Assembly (NCBI RefSeq): GCF_003533305.1
Contig: NZ_DOEH01000009.1
Coordinates: 186,001-250,000 of the forward strand
Source of the DNA: Providencia sp.
GTDB lineage: Bacteria; Pseudomonadota; Gammaproteobacteria; Enterobacterales; Enterobacteriaceae
DNA length: 64,000 bases
Direction of reading: 5' to 3'
A model generated the notes under the pieces. That model saw nothing but the letters and a program-made list of their open reading frames with translations, did not search any database and had not been told where the DNA came from. The position numbers and the translations under genes were made by a program. Of this stretch, positions 1 through 8,666 are shown piece after piece. Every line of letters starts with the position of its first letter. The first letter of the stretch is position 1.

Positions 1-126
1 CCAACAGCTTACATTTTAACAAGACAATTAAAAGGTGATAGTCAATTGATGGCGGGAATTATTACACTACAAACAATAACCGCAATACTGACATTACCTC
101 TTGTTTTGACGTTAGTGATGCATTAG
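1..126 (+). CDS. AEC-family (auxin efflux carrier-type) transporter, C-terminal fragment
   Basis: This is the last 41 codons of a gene that begins before the window. The peptide starts PTAYILTRQLKGDSQLMAG and ends in one hydrophobic helix, LTLPLVLTLVMH. A charged 'Q-x-x-G-D' loop followed by a terminal membrane helix is typical of the end of AEC permeases (malonate/auxin-type carriers). Only the tail is visible, so substrate and neighbours cannot be judged. The stop codon is about 110 bases before the start chosen for amn. Confidence 0.55.
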   Translation, partial: PTAYILTRQLKGDSQLMAGIITLQTITAILTLPLVLTLVMH

Positions 127-171
127 TTTCTTCAAAGATACAATCATGTTTTAAAAGTATTGAGATATATT

Positions 172-200
172 TTGCAACCTCCTTACAGTTACACTATGTT
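172..200 (+). promoter_or_regulatory. candidate sigma-70 promoter for amn
   Basis: TTGCAA (172-177) and TATGTT (195-200) are separated by exactly 17 bases, each matching 4 of 6 consensus positions. Transcription would begin near base 207. A start at GTG 206 or ATG 209 would then have no leader, which supports the internal GTG at 236 preceded by AAGGAG. Confidence 0.4.
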
Positions 201-235
201 ATCGAGTGATGACGATATTTGAAAAGGAGTTGAGT

Positions 236-1702
236 GTGTCTTTGGAAAAATGCCAGAAATATGAAAACCTATCTATTGAGGATGTTTTAGAGAAACTTTC
301 ATCTTTATATTCGAGTGCGATTGAATCATTAAGAGATTCTATCGCAATTTACGTTAATGAAGGGCGTATACCAGACACAGAAGCCAGAGAAAATGGGTTG
401 TTTGCTTATCCTGAACTTTGTGTCTCGTGGCATGGTAAAGTTGATCATTGTGAAAAAACTCGTGCTTATGCACGCTTTGTAAAGCGGGGTGATTACAGTA
501 TCACAATAACGCAACCTGAGTTGTTTCGCGCTTATTTAGTTGATCAATTGACTATTTTACAGCAGGACTATGATGTTTCTTTTACTGTGCGTCCTTCCAA
601 AATAGAAATTCCTTATCCTTTTGTTATTGATGGTTCTGACTTAGTACTTGATAGAAGCATGAGTAGCAGCCTAGCCACACATTTCCCTATTACTGATCTA
701 GCCGATATTAGTGATGATATAACCGATGGTTTGTATCATGCTACGGATAAAATGCCGTTGTCTCATTTTGATGCTTTACGTGTTGATTTTTCATTGGCGC
801 GGCTAAAACATTACACAGGAACACCGCCGGAGCATGTTCAGCCTTATATTTTATTCACTAATTATAATCGTTATGTGGATGAATTTGTGAGTTGGGCTTG
901 TGAGCAGATTAAAGATCCAGATAGTCGTTATATCGCATTGTCCTGCGTGGGGCATAACTACCTTACTGATGAAAATGCGGATCCACAGATTGCAATATCA
1001 GATTTAACTTGGAAAAGATTCCAAATGCCTGCATATCATCTTATTGCAAAAGATGGCGCTGGCATTACACTGGTCAATATTGGTGTTGGGCCTTCTAATG
1101 CAAAAAATATCTGTGACCATTTGGCTGTTTTACGCCCTCATACTTGGTTAATGATTGGTCACTGTGGTGGTTTACGTGAAAGCCAAAAAATTGGCGATTA
1201 TGTTCTTGCCCATGCTTATTTACGTGATGATCACATACTGGATGATGTATTACCGCCAGATATTCCTATTCCAAGCATAGCGGAAGTACAACGTGCTTTA
1301 TACGACGCAACCAAGCAAGTGAGCAACATGCCCGGAGAGTTGGTTAAACAGCGTTTACGCACGGGTACCGTTGTTACTACGGATGATCGTAACTGGGAGC
1401 TGCGTTTTTTTGCAACTGCACGTCGTTTTAGCTTAAGTCGAGCTGTTGCTGTCGATATGGAAAGCGCAACTATTGCCGCGCAAGGTTACCGTTTTCGTGT
1501 ACCTTATGGCACTTTGTTATGTGTTTCTGATAAGCCGTTACATGGTGAAATTAAATTACCAGGGCAGGCTAATAGTTTTTACGAGGGCGCTATTTCTGAG
1601 CACTTACAGATAGGGATCCGAGCCATTGATTTATTAAGGCAGGAAGGGGATAAATTACACTCTAGAAAATTGCGAACCTTTGATGAGCCACCTTTTAGAT
1701 AG
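236..1702 (+). CDS. amn: AMP nucleosidase
   Basis: Hydrolyses AMP to adenine and ribose-5-phosphate in the cytoplasm, adjusting purine nucleotide pools. Nearly full-length similarity to E. coli Amn is recognisable: an N-terminal AMP-nucleosidase domain (ending near ARLKHYTGTPPEH), then a nucleoside-phosphorylase-like domain with VNIGVGPSNAKN, MIGHCGGLRES, VDMESATIAAQGY and CVSDKPLHGEIKLPGQAN. The open frame extends upstream to a GTG at 206. I chose GTG 236 because AAGGAG lies at 224-229 with good spacing, and the resulting 488 residues match the family length (484 in E. coli). The C-terminus LRTFDEPPFR is almost the same as in E. coli. Confidence 0.96.
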   Translation: MSLEKCQKYENLSIEDVLEKLSSLYSSAIESLRDSIAIYVNEGRIPDTEARENGLFAYPELCVSWHGKVDHCEKTRAYARFVKRGDYSITITQPELFRAYLVDQLTILQQDYDVSFTVRPSKIEIPYPFVIDGSDLVLDRSMSSSLATHFPITDLADISDDITDGLYHATDKMPLSHFDALRVDFSLARLKHYTGTPPEHVQPYILFTNYNRYVDEFVSWACEQIKDPDSRYIALSCVGHNYLTDENADPQIAISDLTWKRFQMPAYHLIAKDGAGITLVNIGVGPSNAKNICDHLAVLRPHTWLMIGHCGGLRESQKIGDYVLAHAYLRDDHILDDVLPPDIPIPSIAEVQRALYDATKQVSNMPGELVKQRLRTGTVVTTDDRNWELRFFATARRFSLSRAVAVDMESATIAAQGYRFRVPYGTLLCVSDKPLHGEIKLPGQANSFYEGAISEHLQIGIRAIDLLRQEGDKLHSRKLRTFDEPPFR

Positions 1703-1718
1703 CGCGGAGAAGTGATTA

Positions 1719-2246
1719 ATGGATTTTATTCCAGTCGTTGAAACAGAACGTTTAATTTTATCAAAACATGAGCTTAATGATTTTCCTAGTTTAACTCGAC
1801 TTTGGGCGAGTAATTCAGTGGCTGAATTTATTACAGGCGTTCCATCCACCGAGCGAGAATCTTGGATGAGAATGCTTAATTATGGTGGTTTATGGCCATT
1901 GTTAGGATTTGGATATTGGGCCGTACGTGATAAAGCGACAGGGTTATATCTTGGCGATCTTGGTTTTGCTGACTTTCATCGCGTTGTCGAACCTTCAGTA
2001 AAAGGGATACCTGAGGGGGGATGGGTAATTGCACCAGAACATCATGGGCAAGGATATGCCACTGAAGCCATGAAGGGCGCATTGATATGGCTAAAATCAC
2101 AAAATAAATTCGAACAAACCATTTGTTTTATCGATCCGGATAATACGGCTTCATTACGTGTTGCTAAAAAAGTCGGTTACGTAGAAGAAAAGGAAGTTTT
2201 CATGAATGGTTCTATAACAATACTCTTACGCCAAAAGTTAAATTGA
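1719..2246 (+). CDS. GNAT N-acetyltransferase, RimJ/RimL-like
   Basis: A 175-residue acetyltransferase of the RimJ/RimL type. It starts with the usual ETERLILSKHELNDF strand and has the acetyl-CoA pyrophosphate loop HHGQGYATEAMKG near residues 108-120, followed by NTASLRVAKKVGY (motif B). It begins 16 bases after amn, so cotranscription with amn is likely, although no functional link is known. The substrate (a protein N-terminus or small amine) cannot be read from sequence. Confidence 0.85.
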   Translation: MDFIPVVETERLILSKHELNDFPSLTRLWASNSVAEFITGVPSTERESWMRMLNYGGLWPLLGFGYWAVRDKATGLYLGDLGFADFHRVVEPSVKGIPEGGWVIAPEHHGQGYATEAMKGALIWLKSQNKFEQTICFIDPDNTASLRVAKKVGYVEEKEVFMNGSITILLRQKLN

Positions 2247-2278
2247 ATCGTCTTAATCTTAATAAGTTAGGTTATAAC

Positions 2279-2695
2279 ATGATGAACGATGAACTCGATA
2301 TTTCCCAAGTAAGTCAATTATCGGGTCTAGCGCCTTCAACTCTTCGTTATTATGAAGAGAAAGGGTTGATTAAGCCTATTGGCCGTAAGGGACTTAAACG
2401 TATTTATCATAGTAAAAATGTTATGACCCGTTTAGCATTAATTAGCATGGGGCAACAAGCTAAATTTTCTCTCGATGAAATTGGTAAAATGCTAAACCAT
2501 AAAGATGGCCTTAATATAGAGCGTGCCAACTTAATGACGAAAGCCGACGAAATTGAAAAGACAATTGCCAGTTTGACTGTATTAAAAGACGGAATATTAC
2601 ATATTGCAAATTGCCCTGAAGAAAATCATTTACTGTGTCCTAATTTCCAAAAAATAATGGAAACAAGTTTGAAAATGAATCGCAAAAAAACGTAA
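2279..2695 (+). CDS. MerR-family transcriptional regulator
   Basis: A MerR-type DNA-binding protein of about 138 residues. Its N-terminal winged helix reads DISQVSQLSGLAPSTLRYYE then EKGLIKPIGRKG, followed by a dimerising helix. Two cysteines in the tail (NCPEEN and LLCPNF) could bind an effector, metal or thiol, but the family's sensing range is wide. The frame opens at a TTG overlapping the stop of the GNAT gene; I prefer ATG 2279 (or 2282), where the conserved domain begins. It probably belongs to the amn-GNAT transcript. Its target is unknown. Confidence 0.85.
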   Translation: MMNDELDISQVSQLSGLAPSTLRYYEEKGLIKPIGRKGLKRIYHSKNVMTRLALISMGQQAKFSLDEIGKMLNHKDGLNIERANLMTKADEIEKTIASLTVLKDGILHIANCPEENHLLCPNFQKIMETSLKMNRKKT

Positions 2696-2816
2696 CTGTG
2701 ATTGGTACATTTTTATTATGCCATTATTGATAACAATTAATCCTATATTCTGCTATAGAATGGGATGGAATATCTGATTATACTCTTCAAATTGCATTAT
2801 TGATTTTAAGGTTCCT

Positions 2817-3776
2817 ATGTCTACTCAATTTCTTGCTTTTGAAAAACCGATTGTTGAACTTAATGAAAAAATTGATGCATTAATTGCATTTAAACAATCG
2901 GGACACCCATCTGAAATTAAACTCGAAGAAGAAATAAAGCTGCTTAAAAACAAATGTCATGCGCTAACTAAAACGATATTTTCATCGTTAGGCGCGTGGG
3001 AGGTCGTGCAGCTTGCGAGGCATCCTCTCAGGCCTTATACCCTTGATTATGTCTCTTTGATATTCACGGAATTTCAAGAGCTTGCAGGCGACCGCATGTT
3101 TGCTGATGATAAGGCATTAGTGGGAGGATTGGCGCGATTAGATGACAAGCCGGTGATGGTTATTGGCCAGCAAAAAGGGCGCAGCACTAAGGAAAAAGTC
3201 ATGCGTAACTTTGGTATGCCATCACCTGAGGGATATCGAAAGGCACTTCGTTTAATGAAGATGGCCGAGCGCTTTCATTTACCTGTGATTATTTTTATTG
3301 ATTCTGCTGGCGCATACCCTGGTGTTGGTGCCGAGGAACGTGGGCAAGCTGAAGCAATTGCCCGTAATATCATGGAGATGTCTTGCTTAAAAACGCCGAT
3401 TATTTGTGTCATTACGGGAGAAGGTTGCTCTGGTGGTGCATTGGCAATTGGTGTGGGTGACCGTATAAATATGTTGGAATACAGTACTTATGCTGCAATT
3501 TCGCCAGAAGGTTGTGCATCTATTTTATGGAAAGATGCTCAAAAGGCACAGATTGCCGCTGAAGTGATGGGACTTACGGCAACTCGGCTTAAAGAGCTTG
3601 GTATTATTGATACTATTATCCCTGAACCACTTGGTGGTGCTCATCGCGATTATCAGCAAGCGGCTAAAAATCTGAAACAACAATTGCTAGCAGATTTAAT
3701 GGCACTAAACCAGCTTGATATTGATACTTTATTGGCTGAACGTTATCAAAAAATTATGGCATTCGGCTATTGCTAA
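2817..3776 (+). CDS. acetyl-CoA carboxylase carboxyltransferase alpha subunit, divergent copy
   Basis: A 319-residue homologue of AccA, which with AccD transfers carboxyl from biotinylated AccB to acetyl-CoA, making malonyl-CoA for fatty acid synthesis. The family framework is clear: [75 protein letters not shown] and [13 protein letters not shown]. The N-terminal 60 residues diverge most. Two conserved spots differ from E. coli: IDTPGAYPG is IDSAGAYPG, and GEGGSGGALA is [10 protein letters not shown]. In Enterobacterales accA normally follows dnaE. Here it stands alone between MerR and LysR genes, so it is probably a second copy. Confidence 0.9.
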   Translation: MSTQFLAFEKPIVELNEKIDALIAFKQSGHPSEIKLEEEIKLLKNKCHALTKTIFSSLGAWEVVQLARHPLRPYTLDYVSLIFTEFQELAGDRMFADDKALVGGLARLDDKPVMVIGQQKGRSTKEKVMRNFGMPSPEGYRKALRLMKMAERFHLPVIIFIDSAGAYPGVGAEERGQAEAIARNIMEMSCLKTPIICVITGEGCSGGALAIGVGDRINMLEYSTYAAISPEGCASILWKDAQKAQIAAEVMGLTATRLKELGIIDTIIPEPLGGAHRDYQQAAKNLKQQLLADLMALNQLDIDTLLAERYQKIMAFGYC

Positions 3777-3823
3777 TGTTATTAATTCAAGTTGGTATAA
3801 AGCAAATTGTTGGGTATTGAGTG

Positions 3824-4714
3824 ATGTCAGTGGATCTGAATTTATTAAAGATATTTGTTTCTGTCGCCACATTAGGTAGTTTTGCCCATGCAGCAAAACA
3901 GCTTTCTATGCCAACATCTAATGTAAGCCGTGGAATTAAGCAGTTAGAAGAACAATTAAGTTGCCGATTGATTGAACGTACGACTCGACGTATGCGGTTA
4001 ACCGAACAAGGTACTATGTTGTTACAACAAAGCCAAAAACTGTATATTGAACTTGATGAAACTCTTCAAAAAATTCGTCATCCTCAGCGATTAACAGGGA
4101 TGCTGCGCTTAACAATTCCTAGCGAATTTGGTAGTCAATTATTAGCCGATGTACTTGCCAAATTTGCATTAGCTCATCCTCAGTTAGCTATTCATTGTGA
4201 TACTCAATTAATGCCTCTCGATGTAATTAGTGATGATATAGATCTCTTGCTGACCTTTCATCGAGGTGAGTTGAAAGACAGTAGTTATCATTCACGGTTA
4301 ATTAAATCATGGGAAAGTGTTGTCGTTGCCGCGCCAGAACTTATTTTAAAGACAGGTAAGCCTGAAACTACTGAAAAATTAGCAGATATGCCTTGTATTT
4401 CCAGTTTCAGTGCATTACAAGGTCAACCTTGGATTTTTATTGATAAAAATGGATTACAAAAAAAAGTTAATATTAATAGTCAATTTCGAGTGAATAGTGG
4501 GATATTGGCTAATGTAGCGGCTTTAAACGGTGTTGGTTATGCTATTTTAGCGTTAGAGCCTTGTCAGGCACAGATAAAACAAGGAAAGCTCAAAGTTATT
4601 AGCTTTATGAATTATAAGCCAGCACCGATTGAATTGAGGGCGATTTATGCAAGTAACCGTGCATTATCTCCGAAAATTGATGCATTTTTACATTATCTTA
4701 TAGAACACATCTAA
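3824..4714 (+). CDS. LysR-family transcriptional regulator
   Basis: A 296-residue LysR regulator. The N-terminal HTH (FVSVATLGSFAHAAKQLSMP, TSNVSRGIKQLEEQLS) is followed by the family signature LIERTTRRMRLTEQGTMLL and a periplasmic-binding-like effector domain. It starts 47 bases after the accA-like gene on the same strand, so the two may be cotranscribed. The usual LysR arrangement (divergent from the target) is absent. ATG 3824 is preferred over GTG 3821. Confidence 0.88.
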   Translation: MSVDLNLLKIFVSVATLGSFAHAAKQLSMPTSNVSRGIKQLEEQLSCRLIERTTRRMRLTEQGTMLLQQSQKLYIELDETLQKIRHPQRLTGMLRLTIPSEFGSQLLADVLAKFALAHPQLAIHCDTQLMPLDVISDDIDLLLTFHRGELKDSSYHSRLIKSWESVVVAAPELILKTGKPETTEKLADMPCISSFSALQGQPWIFIDKNGLQKKVNINSQFRVNSGILANVAALNGVGYAILALEPCQAQIKQGKLKVISFMNYKPAPIELRAIYASNRALSPKIDAFLHYLIEHI

Positions 4715-4735
4715 TTTGTTGTTAGTTAAATTCAA

Positions 4736-5194
4736 TTATTTGAGCCTAGGATCAAAGTTAAAATCAAGGGGCTTAACGTTTTGAAGAGCCTTTGCAAACT
4801 GCGGATGGTTTGGATTAATAATGGCATTGTATTCATAGGGAATGATACCCGAAGGAACAAGTAGTACAAGGCTATCTTGGTTATTCAACCAGGTTGTCCC
4901 GATATCAATTGTGGAGGTTGGTGCGGGGTCTTGTTGCCAATCTACAGGTAAGTTTTCTATTGATAACTTCATGGCTTGTTTGTCATTTATTTCAATAGAA
5001 AACAAACTATAACGCTGTAATAACTGCTCTTGGTTGATGTGTACCAGTATTTCTAGTGCGGCTAATGAAATTTGTGTTGATGCATAAACCGCAGGTGTTC
5101 CTTTGTGGTTCCAGCGCCCACCATATAGTCGAGCACCTTGCCCAGACCACGCGTCATGGGCAAACTCTGATTTGATAAGCCGATATAAAATCAT
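4736..5194 (-). CDS. RES-domain toxin (type II toxin-antitoxin)
   Basis: A 152-residue RES-domain protein. Known RES toxins (e.g. mycobacterial MbcT) deplete NAD+, through an ADP-ribosyltransferase-like fold. The conserved N-terminal block RLYGGRWNHKGTPAVYAS contains the Arg (R22/R27) and Tyr (Y37) expected in the pocket. E48 (AALEILVHI), S115 (LVPSGIIP) and the NAIINPNHP motif follow the family pattern. The gene overlaps the upstream antitoxin by 4 bases (ATGA), indicating translational coupling. Length is typical and no catalytic position looks lost, so it is probably functional. Confidence 0.92.
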   Translation of the reverse strand: MILYRLIKSEFAHDAWSGQGARLYGGRWNHKGTPAVYASTQISLAALEILVHINQEQLLQRYSLFSIEINDKQAMKLSIENLPVDWQQDPAPTSTIDIGTTWLNNQDSLVLLVPSGIIPYEYNAIINPNHPQFAKALQNVKPLDFNFDPRLK

Positions 5195-5652
5195 GAAAAT
5201 ACGCCATGCTCGATGCGACCAATTAAATCGATAACCTCAAGAGCGCCACTTTCAGTAGCGATGAGTTCAATTGGGCGTATATGCCCCAAACCTTTTACTG
5301 GTTGATTTAGCCAATTTGTGGCAGCCGTTTTATCACCGTTAAATAGGCGTACTGCGGCGTCAAATACACGGACTAAACGTGCTATCCGCTCACTTTCATC
5401 AATATTCAGTGGCTGACCTGCATTTTTACGTCGAGAAATATTGCGCTCGTTAATACCTGAGATCCGTAATAATTCACTTTTAGTCATGCCAGACCATTCT
5501 TGGATATCGTCTAATACGCTGACTGACAGTCCTTGACGTAAGAAGTGGGTAAGCTCAATGCCACGCTCAGCAGGGAGACCTGCAAAACGCCATAACGGCT
5601 TGATTGCCAGTGCAATATTTGACGTAGGGGGGGTAGGGATATAGTTTCTCAT
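5191..5652 (-). CDS. Xre/MbcA/ParS-type antitoxin of the RES system
   Basis: A 153-residue antitoxin: an N-terminal Xre-like HTH region (SGMTKSELLRISGINERNIS) and a C-terminal toxin-binding domain (DUF2384 type) with RIARLVRVFDAAVRLFNGD, LGHIRPIELIATESGA and the closing EVIDLIGRIEHGVFS, the part expected to plug the RES active site. The frame extends upstream to 5718, but I start at ATG 5652. GGAGG lies about 10 bases before it, and the likely transcription start (about 5675) leaves no leader for the upstream Mets. It heads the operon antitoxin-toxin. Confidence 0.9.
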   Translation of the reverse strand: MRNYIPTPPTSNIALAIKPLWRFAGLPAERGIELTHFLRQGLSVSVLDDIQEWSGMTKSELLRISGINERNISRRKNAGQPLNIDESERIARLVRVFDAAVRLFNGDKTAATNWLNQPVKGLGHIRPIELIATESGALEVIDLIGRIEHGVFS

Positions 5653-5668
5653 TTTAATCTCCTCCGAC

Positions 5669-5710
5669 ATTTGTCTTATATAGTATAGACAAATGTGATG
5701 GAGGAGTAAA
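5669..5710 (-). promoter_or_regulatory. promoter and inverted-repeat operator of the Xre/RES operon
   Basis: ATTTGTCT (5669-5676) and AGACAAAT (5687-5694) form a perfect 8-base inverted repeat with a 10-base spacer. On the minus strand a -10 box TATACT (5687-5682) lies inside the repeat, with TTTACT (5710-5705) 17 bases upstream as the -35. An antitoxin bound here would block the promoter, which is the usual autorepression of such operons. Confidence 0.6.
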
Positions 5711-5781
5711 ATATTCAAATTCGTATTGAGTAAGATGTAGCAATATTAATTTGATTTAAGATGGATTATTAAAATTATCGA

Positions 5782-6261
5782 TTATTTTGCTGTAGGTGGC
5801 AGGCCACGCAGACGAATGGTTAGACCATTTAGAAAATATCTCAGTAATTGATCACCACAATTGCGATAGTTTTTGTGTCCTGGCTTACGGAATACCGCAT
5901 TAAGCTCAGGTTTAGATACACGAAAATCAACGAGTTGGAAGATTTCAATCATATCAGTGTCTTTCAGCTCGAAAGCAACACGTAATTTTTTGAGCATGAT
6001 ATTATTATTAATACGCTCTTCGACTTCAGGTACAGGGTGATTTTCATCTTTTCCACGGCGATGGAAAATTAAGCCATTTAAAAAATGACCCATAACATTA
6101 TCATTACATTCAGCATAGTCATGGTCAGTTTCTTTTTTTAGCCACTTGACCATTTCTTCTTTAGTGACAGTGAGGCCTGCGAGTTCTACGATTTTGACCA
6201 TTTGAGCATCACTCAAATCCAACATATAGCGAACACTTCGTAAAACATAATTATTCAACAT
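5782..6261 (-). CDS. yehS: DUF1456 family protein YehS
   Basis: A 159-residue homologue of E. coli YehS, which has no established function. It holds two repeats of the DUF1456 module: residues 1-70 (MLNNYVLRSVRYMLDLSDAQ, ending FLNGLIFHRRGKD) and 90-155 (MLKKLRVAFELKDTDMIEI, ending LLRYFLNGLTIRLRG). The INNNIMLKKLR linker is strongly conserved. It lies alone, 60 bases or more from other genes, and is preceded by a perfect palindrome at 6282-6300. Confidence 0.88.
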   Translation of the reverse strand: MLNNYVLRSVRYMLDLSDAQMVKIVELAGLTVTKEEMVKWLKKETDHDYAECNDNVMGHFLNGLIFHRRGKDENHPVPEVEERINNNIMLKKLRVAFELKDTDMIEIFQLVDFRVSKPELNAVFRKPGHKNYRNCGDQLLRYFLNGLTIRLRGLPPTAK

Positions 6262-6281
6262 GGTTATAATTTATCCATTAT

Positions 6282-6300
6282 TTGTTAATATTATTAACAA
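6282..6300. promoter_or_regulatory. perfect palindrome upstream of yehS
   Basis: TTGTTAATA and TATTAACAA flank a single central base, giving a 19-base palindrome that ends about 21 bases before the yehS start. Size and position fit a repressor operator or promoter-proximal site. No protein can be assigned. Confidence 0.35.
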
Positions 6301-6435
6301 TAAAATTGGTGCAGTAATAAATAGAATCAACGGTAGCCTTCACCGCTATCAGACTTTTCATTGCGAAGCTTTTCATCGTAAGACACGAGGGAACTGTTTG
6401 ATGAGAGGTTTTATTATGTCGGGAATAATGCGATA

Positions 6436-6459
6436 AAGCAAAGGTTTACGCCTTTGCTT
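6436..6459 (-). terminator. hairpin downstream of azlCD
   Basis: AAGCAAAGG (6436-6444) pairs with CCTTTGCTT (6451-6459) around a 6-base loop, about 30 bases after the azlD stop. The U-tract on the minus strand is short (TTTAT), so termination may be weak. Confidence 0.45.
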
Positions 6460-6486
6460 CATATATTCAAATATAGGTGCTTGTAT

Positions 6487-6801
6487 TTAAGCCATAAAAT
6501 AAATCAGCCCATAAAAAAAGATGAGTGTGAGCCCGACCGTTAATAGCATATTTTTTAGTAATGATGCTGCAACAACACAAAATAGTGCACCCCATAAATA
6601 AGGATTATCAGGAAAACTGCGCATTTCATTATTTTCTAATAAAATGACGGGTGCACAGATTGCGGTAAGCAAGCAAGGTGCTGAATAGCTTAATGCTTGA
6701 CGAATAATTAATGGCAACCTAACGGGTAATTGTGGAATTAAAAAAACATAACGTAAGGAAAAAACAATTACGGTTAAGGTAATAATCAGAGCCCAGATCA
6801 T
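6487..6801 (-). CDS. azlD: AzlD-type small subunit of a branched-chain amino acid exporter
   Basis: A 104-residue membrane protein with about four hydrophobic helices. The conserved core RYVFLIPQLPVRLPLIIRQA and LSYSAPCLLTAICAPVIL is characteristic of AzlD. It is the small partner of AzlC in two-component inner-membrane exporters of branched-chain (or azaleucine-like) amino acids. It overlaps the azlC stop by 4 bases, so translation is coupled. Confidence 0.85.
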   Translation of the reverse strand: MIWALIITLTVIVFSLRYVFLIPQLPVRLPLIIRQALSYSAPCLLTAICAPVILLENNEMRSFPDNPYLWGALFCVVAASLLKNMLLTVGLTLIFFYGLIYFMA

Positions 6802-7499
6802 TTTTCTTCCTTAAGTAAGCGAGAAATAGCCACAGAAATAAACATACCACCGACTCCGGCTATAACGATTGCACTGCTAATCGAATAGGCAGATAGCACG
6901 ACAGCCGTAATTAAAGAGAATAATACGCCACAAACAGTGCTGATTTTTTTTGTTAGTGGAACAACAATCGCTAATAAAGTCGCAACAACGGAAAAGTCGA
7001 GATGCAACCGACTAAGATCGCTGACAAAATTGGCCATGACAATCCCACAAAAGCTGGTGACTATCCAAACAACATAGAAACTAAAACCTACACCAAATAA
7101 ATAGGGAAAAGTAAGGGCTTGTCGTTTTGCTGCGCTGATAGCAAAAAGCTCATCAGTGAGTAAAAAACCAATGCCGATCCGTTGAGGTGTAGTGAAGTCT
7201 TTCACATGGGAGCGCATGGTTAACCCATAAAGCAGATGCTGTGAGGTAATAAAAAAAACAGAAATAATAATAGTAATGTATCCAGCCCCTGAATTAATAA
7301 GCCCTAGAGTGACAAGTTGTGCGGCGCCAGCAAAAATCATCGCTGACATAGCGATACTTTGCCAAAAATCAAAACCGGCTTCCACGGCCATTGAGCCAGC
7401 CAGAACACCCCATGGAATAACTGCAAGATGCAATGGCGCTGCATGAACGGCTCCATCGATCATTTCACGCTGCCAATTATTTTTTTGTTGAGAATCCAT
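6798..7499 (-). CDS. azlC: AzlC-type large subunit of a branched-chain amino acid exporter
   Basis: A 233-residue inner-membrane protein with a short cytoplasmic N-terminus and about six helices. AzlC hallmarks are HLAVIPWGVLAGSMAVEAGF, MSAMIFAGAAQLVTLGLI and a long polar loop around GLTMRSHVKDFTTPQRIG. Together with AzlD it forms an exporter, and the next characterised gene upstream is leuE, a leucine exporter. Two unrelated leucine-type efflux systems therefore sit side by side. The exact substrate is not determinable from sequence. Confidence 0.88.
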   Translation of the reverse strand: MDSQQKNNWQREMIDGAVHAAPLHLAVIPWGVLAGSMAVEAGFDFWQSIAMSAMIFAGAAQLVTLGLINSGAGYITIIISVFFITSQHLLYGLTMRSHVKDFTTPQRIGIGFLLTDELFAISAAKRQALTFPYLFGVGFSFYVVWIVTSFCGIVMANFVSDLSRLHLDFSVVATLLAIVVPLTKKISTVCGVLFSLITAVVLSAYSISSAIVIAGVGGMFISVAISRLLKEEK

Positions 7500-7974
7500 A
7501 TTAAACTAACACCTATTAAGCTTTGTTTTTGATTTAAAATACGTATTTCATTTTGATGATACAAGTAGCCCAAATAATCTGATGAGTTATAAAAAAACAA
7601 TAAAGAATGCATTAATTCATAAAAACCACCTTCAATGTTATATCTCTAAATTTAAAATAATTCACTAAGACTATTTAATCGTTAGTTTTGGCGTTTTTAA
7701 TCGCCTGGCTGGCTTTTTTTGAAATTTTTAACTGGCAGAAATTTTTTTTCAGTACACTGCTATTTTATGATTGATTTTTGGTTTTATATTCCGATTTTAC
7801 AATCATAGAATTGCTAGATAACCTATTTTTGTTTTTGTTTGTGGTCAAATATCTCATAGTTGTTCATTTTGCTGGTGGTATCTTTCGCTAAAAATAAATT
7901 CAATGTATTATAGTAACCATGCAGAAGTAATGTGAATTTTTTGTTATAACTTTTATTGGGTTAGCGAGTTTCTT
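7500..7974. other. 475-base AT-rich divergent intergenic region
   Basis: Separates azlC (leftward) from leuE (rightward) and must hold both promoters. It is very AT-rich with long T-runs (around 7715-7755), possibly bent DNA that suits global regulators. In E. coli leuE responds to Lrp, but I could not pick out a convincing Lrp site. I see no ORF with a good start, RNA gene or strong inverted repeat. Confidence 0.4.
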
Positions 7975-8616
7975 ATGCTTGAAAATTTCGGTATTACAAA
8001 CTTATGGACTTATCTTATTGGTGTGATTTTTATAACACTAGTACCAGGTCCTAATTCTTTATTTGTTCTAACTAGCAGTGCAAAATATGGTGTAAAGAAT
8101 GGTTATAAAGCGGCATTAGGTGTCTTTACAGGAGATGCATTGCTCATATTTTTATCATTTTTAGGTGTGGCTTCATTAGTTAAAACATCACCAGTATTTT
8201 TTAGTGTGATTAAATATGCTGGTGCCGCTTATTTATTTTATTTAGGGATAAAAACTTTATATTCCGTATTTCATAAAAAAGAGCAGGGTACTGATGTCGA
8301 TAGCATTATTTTAGCGACGAAAGGTACGTACAAAAAAGCGGTATTTTTAAGTTTACTAAACCCTAAAATGATTATTTTTTATGTCTCATTTTTTATTCAA
8401 TTTATTGATCCTGCGTATCCAAGTGCAGCAGTGCCATTTTTTATTCTTGGCGTGATTTTAGAGTTCTGTAGCATGATTTATTTATCCATGTTGATATTTG
8501 GCGCAATAGCCGTCACCAATATGGTTAAGCATAATAAAACACTGTCCAAATTCTCAAATAGTTGCATCGGTGCCGTTTTCTTAATGTTTGGCGCTAAACT
8601 TGCTTTAACTGCATAA
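7975..8616 (+). CDS. leuE: leucine efflux protein LeuE
   Basis: A 213-residue RhtB/LysE-superfamily exporter very like E. coli LeuE (leucine and analogue efflux, inner membrane). The N-terminus NLWTYLIGVIFITLVPGPNS carries the family LVPGPN motif. Other matches are LFVLTSSAKYGVKNGYKAA, YLFYLGIKTLYSV and SLLNPKMIIFYVSFFIQFID. Six hydrophobic segments are visible. It is monocistronic, followed by a hairpin terminator. Confidence 0.92.
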   Translation: MLENFGITNLWTYLIGVIFITLVPGPNSLFVLTSSAKYGVKNGYKAALGVFTGDALLIFLSFLGVASLVKTSPVFFSVIKYAGAAYLFYLGIKTLYSVFHKKEQGTDVDSIILATKGTYKKAVFLSLLNPKMIIFYVSFFIQFIDPAYPSAAVPFFILGVILEFCSMIYLSMLIFGAIAVTNMVKHNKTLSKFSNSCIGAVFLMFGAKLALTA

Positions 8617-8635
8617 GGTATCCTCAATTCTGCAC

Positions 8636-8666
8636 AAAATAGCCAATGTTTCATGTTGGCTATTTT
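8636..8666 (+). terminator. rho-independent terminator after leuE
   Basis: AAAATAGCCAA (8636-8646) pairs perfectly with TTGGCTATTTT (8656-8666) around a 9-base loop, and the pairing runs into a T-run on both strands. Confidence 0.8.

Noticed and set aside
6301..6430. Possible ~30-codon leftward micro-ORF between azlD and yehS
   Set aside because: Starts ATGAAAAG but has no ribosome site and no recognisable features; not supported.
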